Source: Chloroflexi bacterium UBA2235
GTDB taxonomy: Bacteria; Chloroflexota; UBA11872; UBA12225
Assembly (NCBI GenBank): GCA_002347925.1
Contig: DDYL01000004.1
Coordinates: forward strand, 1 to 5,589
Reading direction: 5' to 3'
DNA: 5,589 nucleotides
The notes under the pieces are model-generated. The model ran no database searches, was not told where the DNA came from, and was given only the letters and a program-made list of their open reading frames with translations. Numbering within the stretch: position 1 is the stretch's first letter; the number at the start of each line of letters is the position of its first letter. Both the position numbers and the translations under genes were made by a program. Positions 5,533 to 5,589 of this stretch are shown one piece after another.

Positions 5533-5589
5533 GCCGTGCGGTTCTCCACGAAGGATGGTTGGGCCGAGGATCGCGGGTCCGGCGTCGCC

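Noticed and set aside
5555..5589. Possible new gene start at ATG 5555
   Set aside because: Only 11 codons remain in the window and there is no ribosome site at usable spacing; nothing supports or excludes it.

Overview
The window is GC-rich (about two-thirds G+C by eye) and bacterial. It holds five protein genes plus the 3' end of a sixth, in a compact layout. The best lineage clue is the partial dapD at the left edge. Its VMHEGF / NAGTLG / MVEGRISAG / SIMGTLSGGG signatures and its C-terminus resemble the DapD of mycobacteria and their relatives. With the high GC and possibly leaderless starts, this suggests an actinobacterium or another high-GC Gram-positive-like lineage; I cannot place it more closely.

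Layout: (1) 1-443 (+), C-terminal part of tetrahydrodipicolinate N-succinyltransferase (lysine/diaminopimelate synthesis). (2) 496-1570 (-), a two-gene oxidative-folding unit, transcribed as a VKOR-family membrane oxidoreductase then a membrane-anchored DsbA-like thioredoxin-fold protein. The two frames overlap by 110 bases. (3) 1571-1728, a divergent intergenic region with two inverted-repeat motifs and promoter-like elements. (4) 1729-3186 (+), a major facilitator efflux-type transporter. (5) 3175-4428 (-), a PLP-dependent enzyme of the cystathionine gamma-synthase/lyase - methionine gamma-lyase family, convergent with the transporter and overlapping its last 12 bases. (6) 4429-4584, a second divergent intergenic region with an inverted repeat. 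(7) 4585-5532 (+), a two-part protein: an N-terminal domain that looks like an EVE/PUA-type beta-barrel and a C-terminal zinc-coordinated HNH nuclease. The last 57 bases (5533-5589) show no supportable gene.

How the genes work together: only the VKOR/DsbA pair is a clear functional unit. VKOR would reoxidise the DsbA-like protein, which would put disulfides into exported proteins, with electrons passing to the quinone pool. The other genes look like independent transcription units. No CRISPR array, tRNA, rRNA, insertion sequence or integrase was seen. The points most worth a second look are the HNH fusion protein, the VKOR/DsbA overlap, and the palindromes in the two divergent promoter regions.
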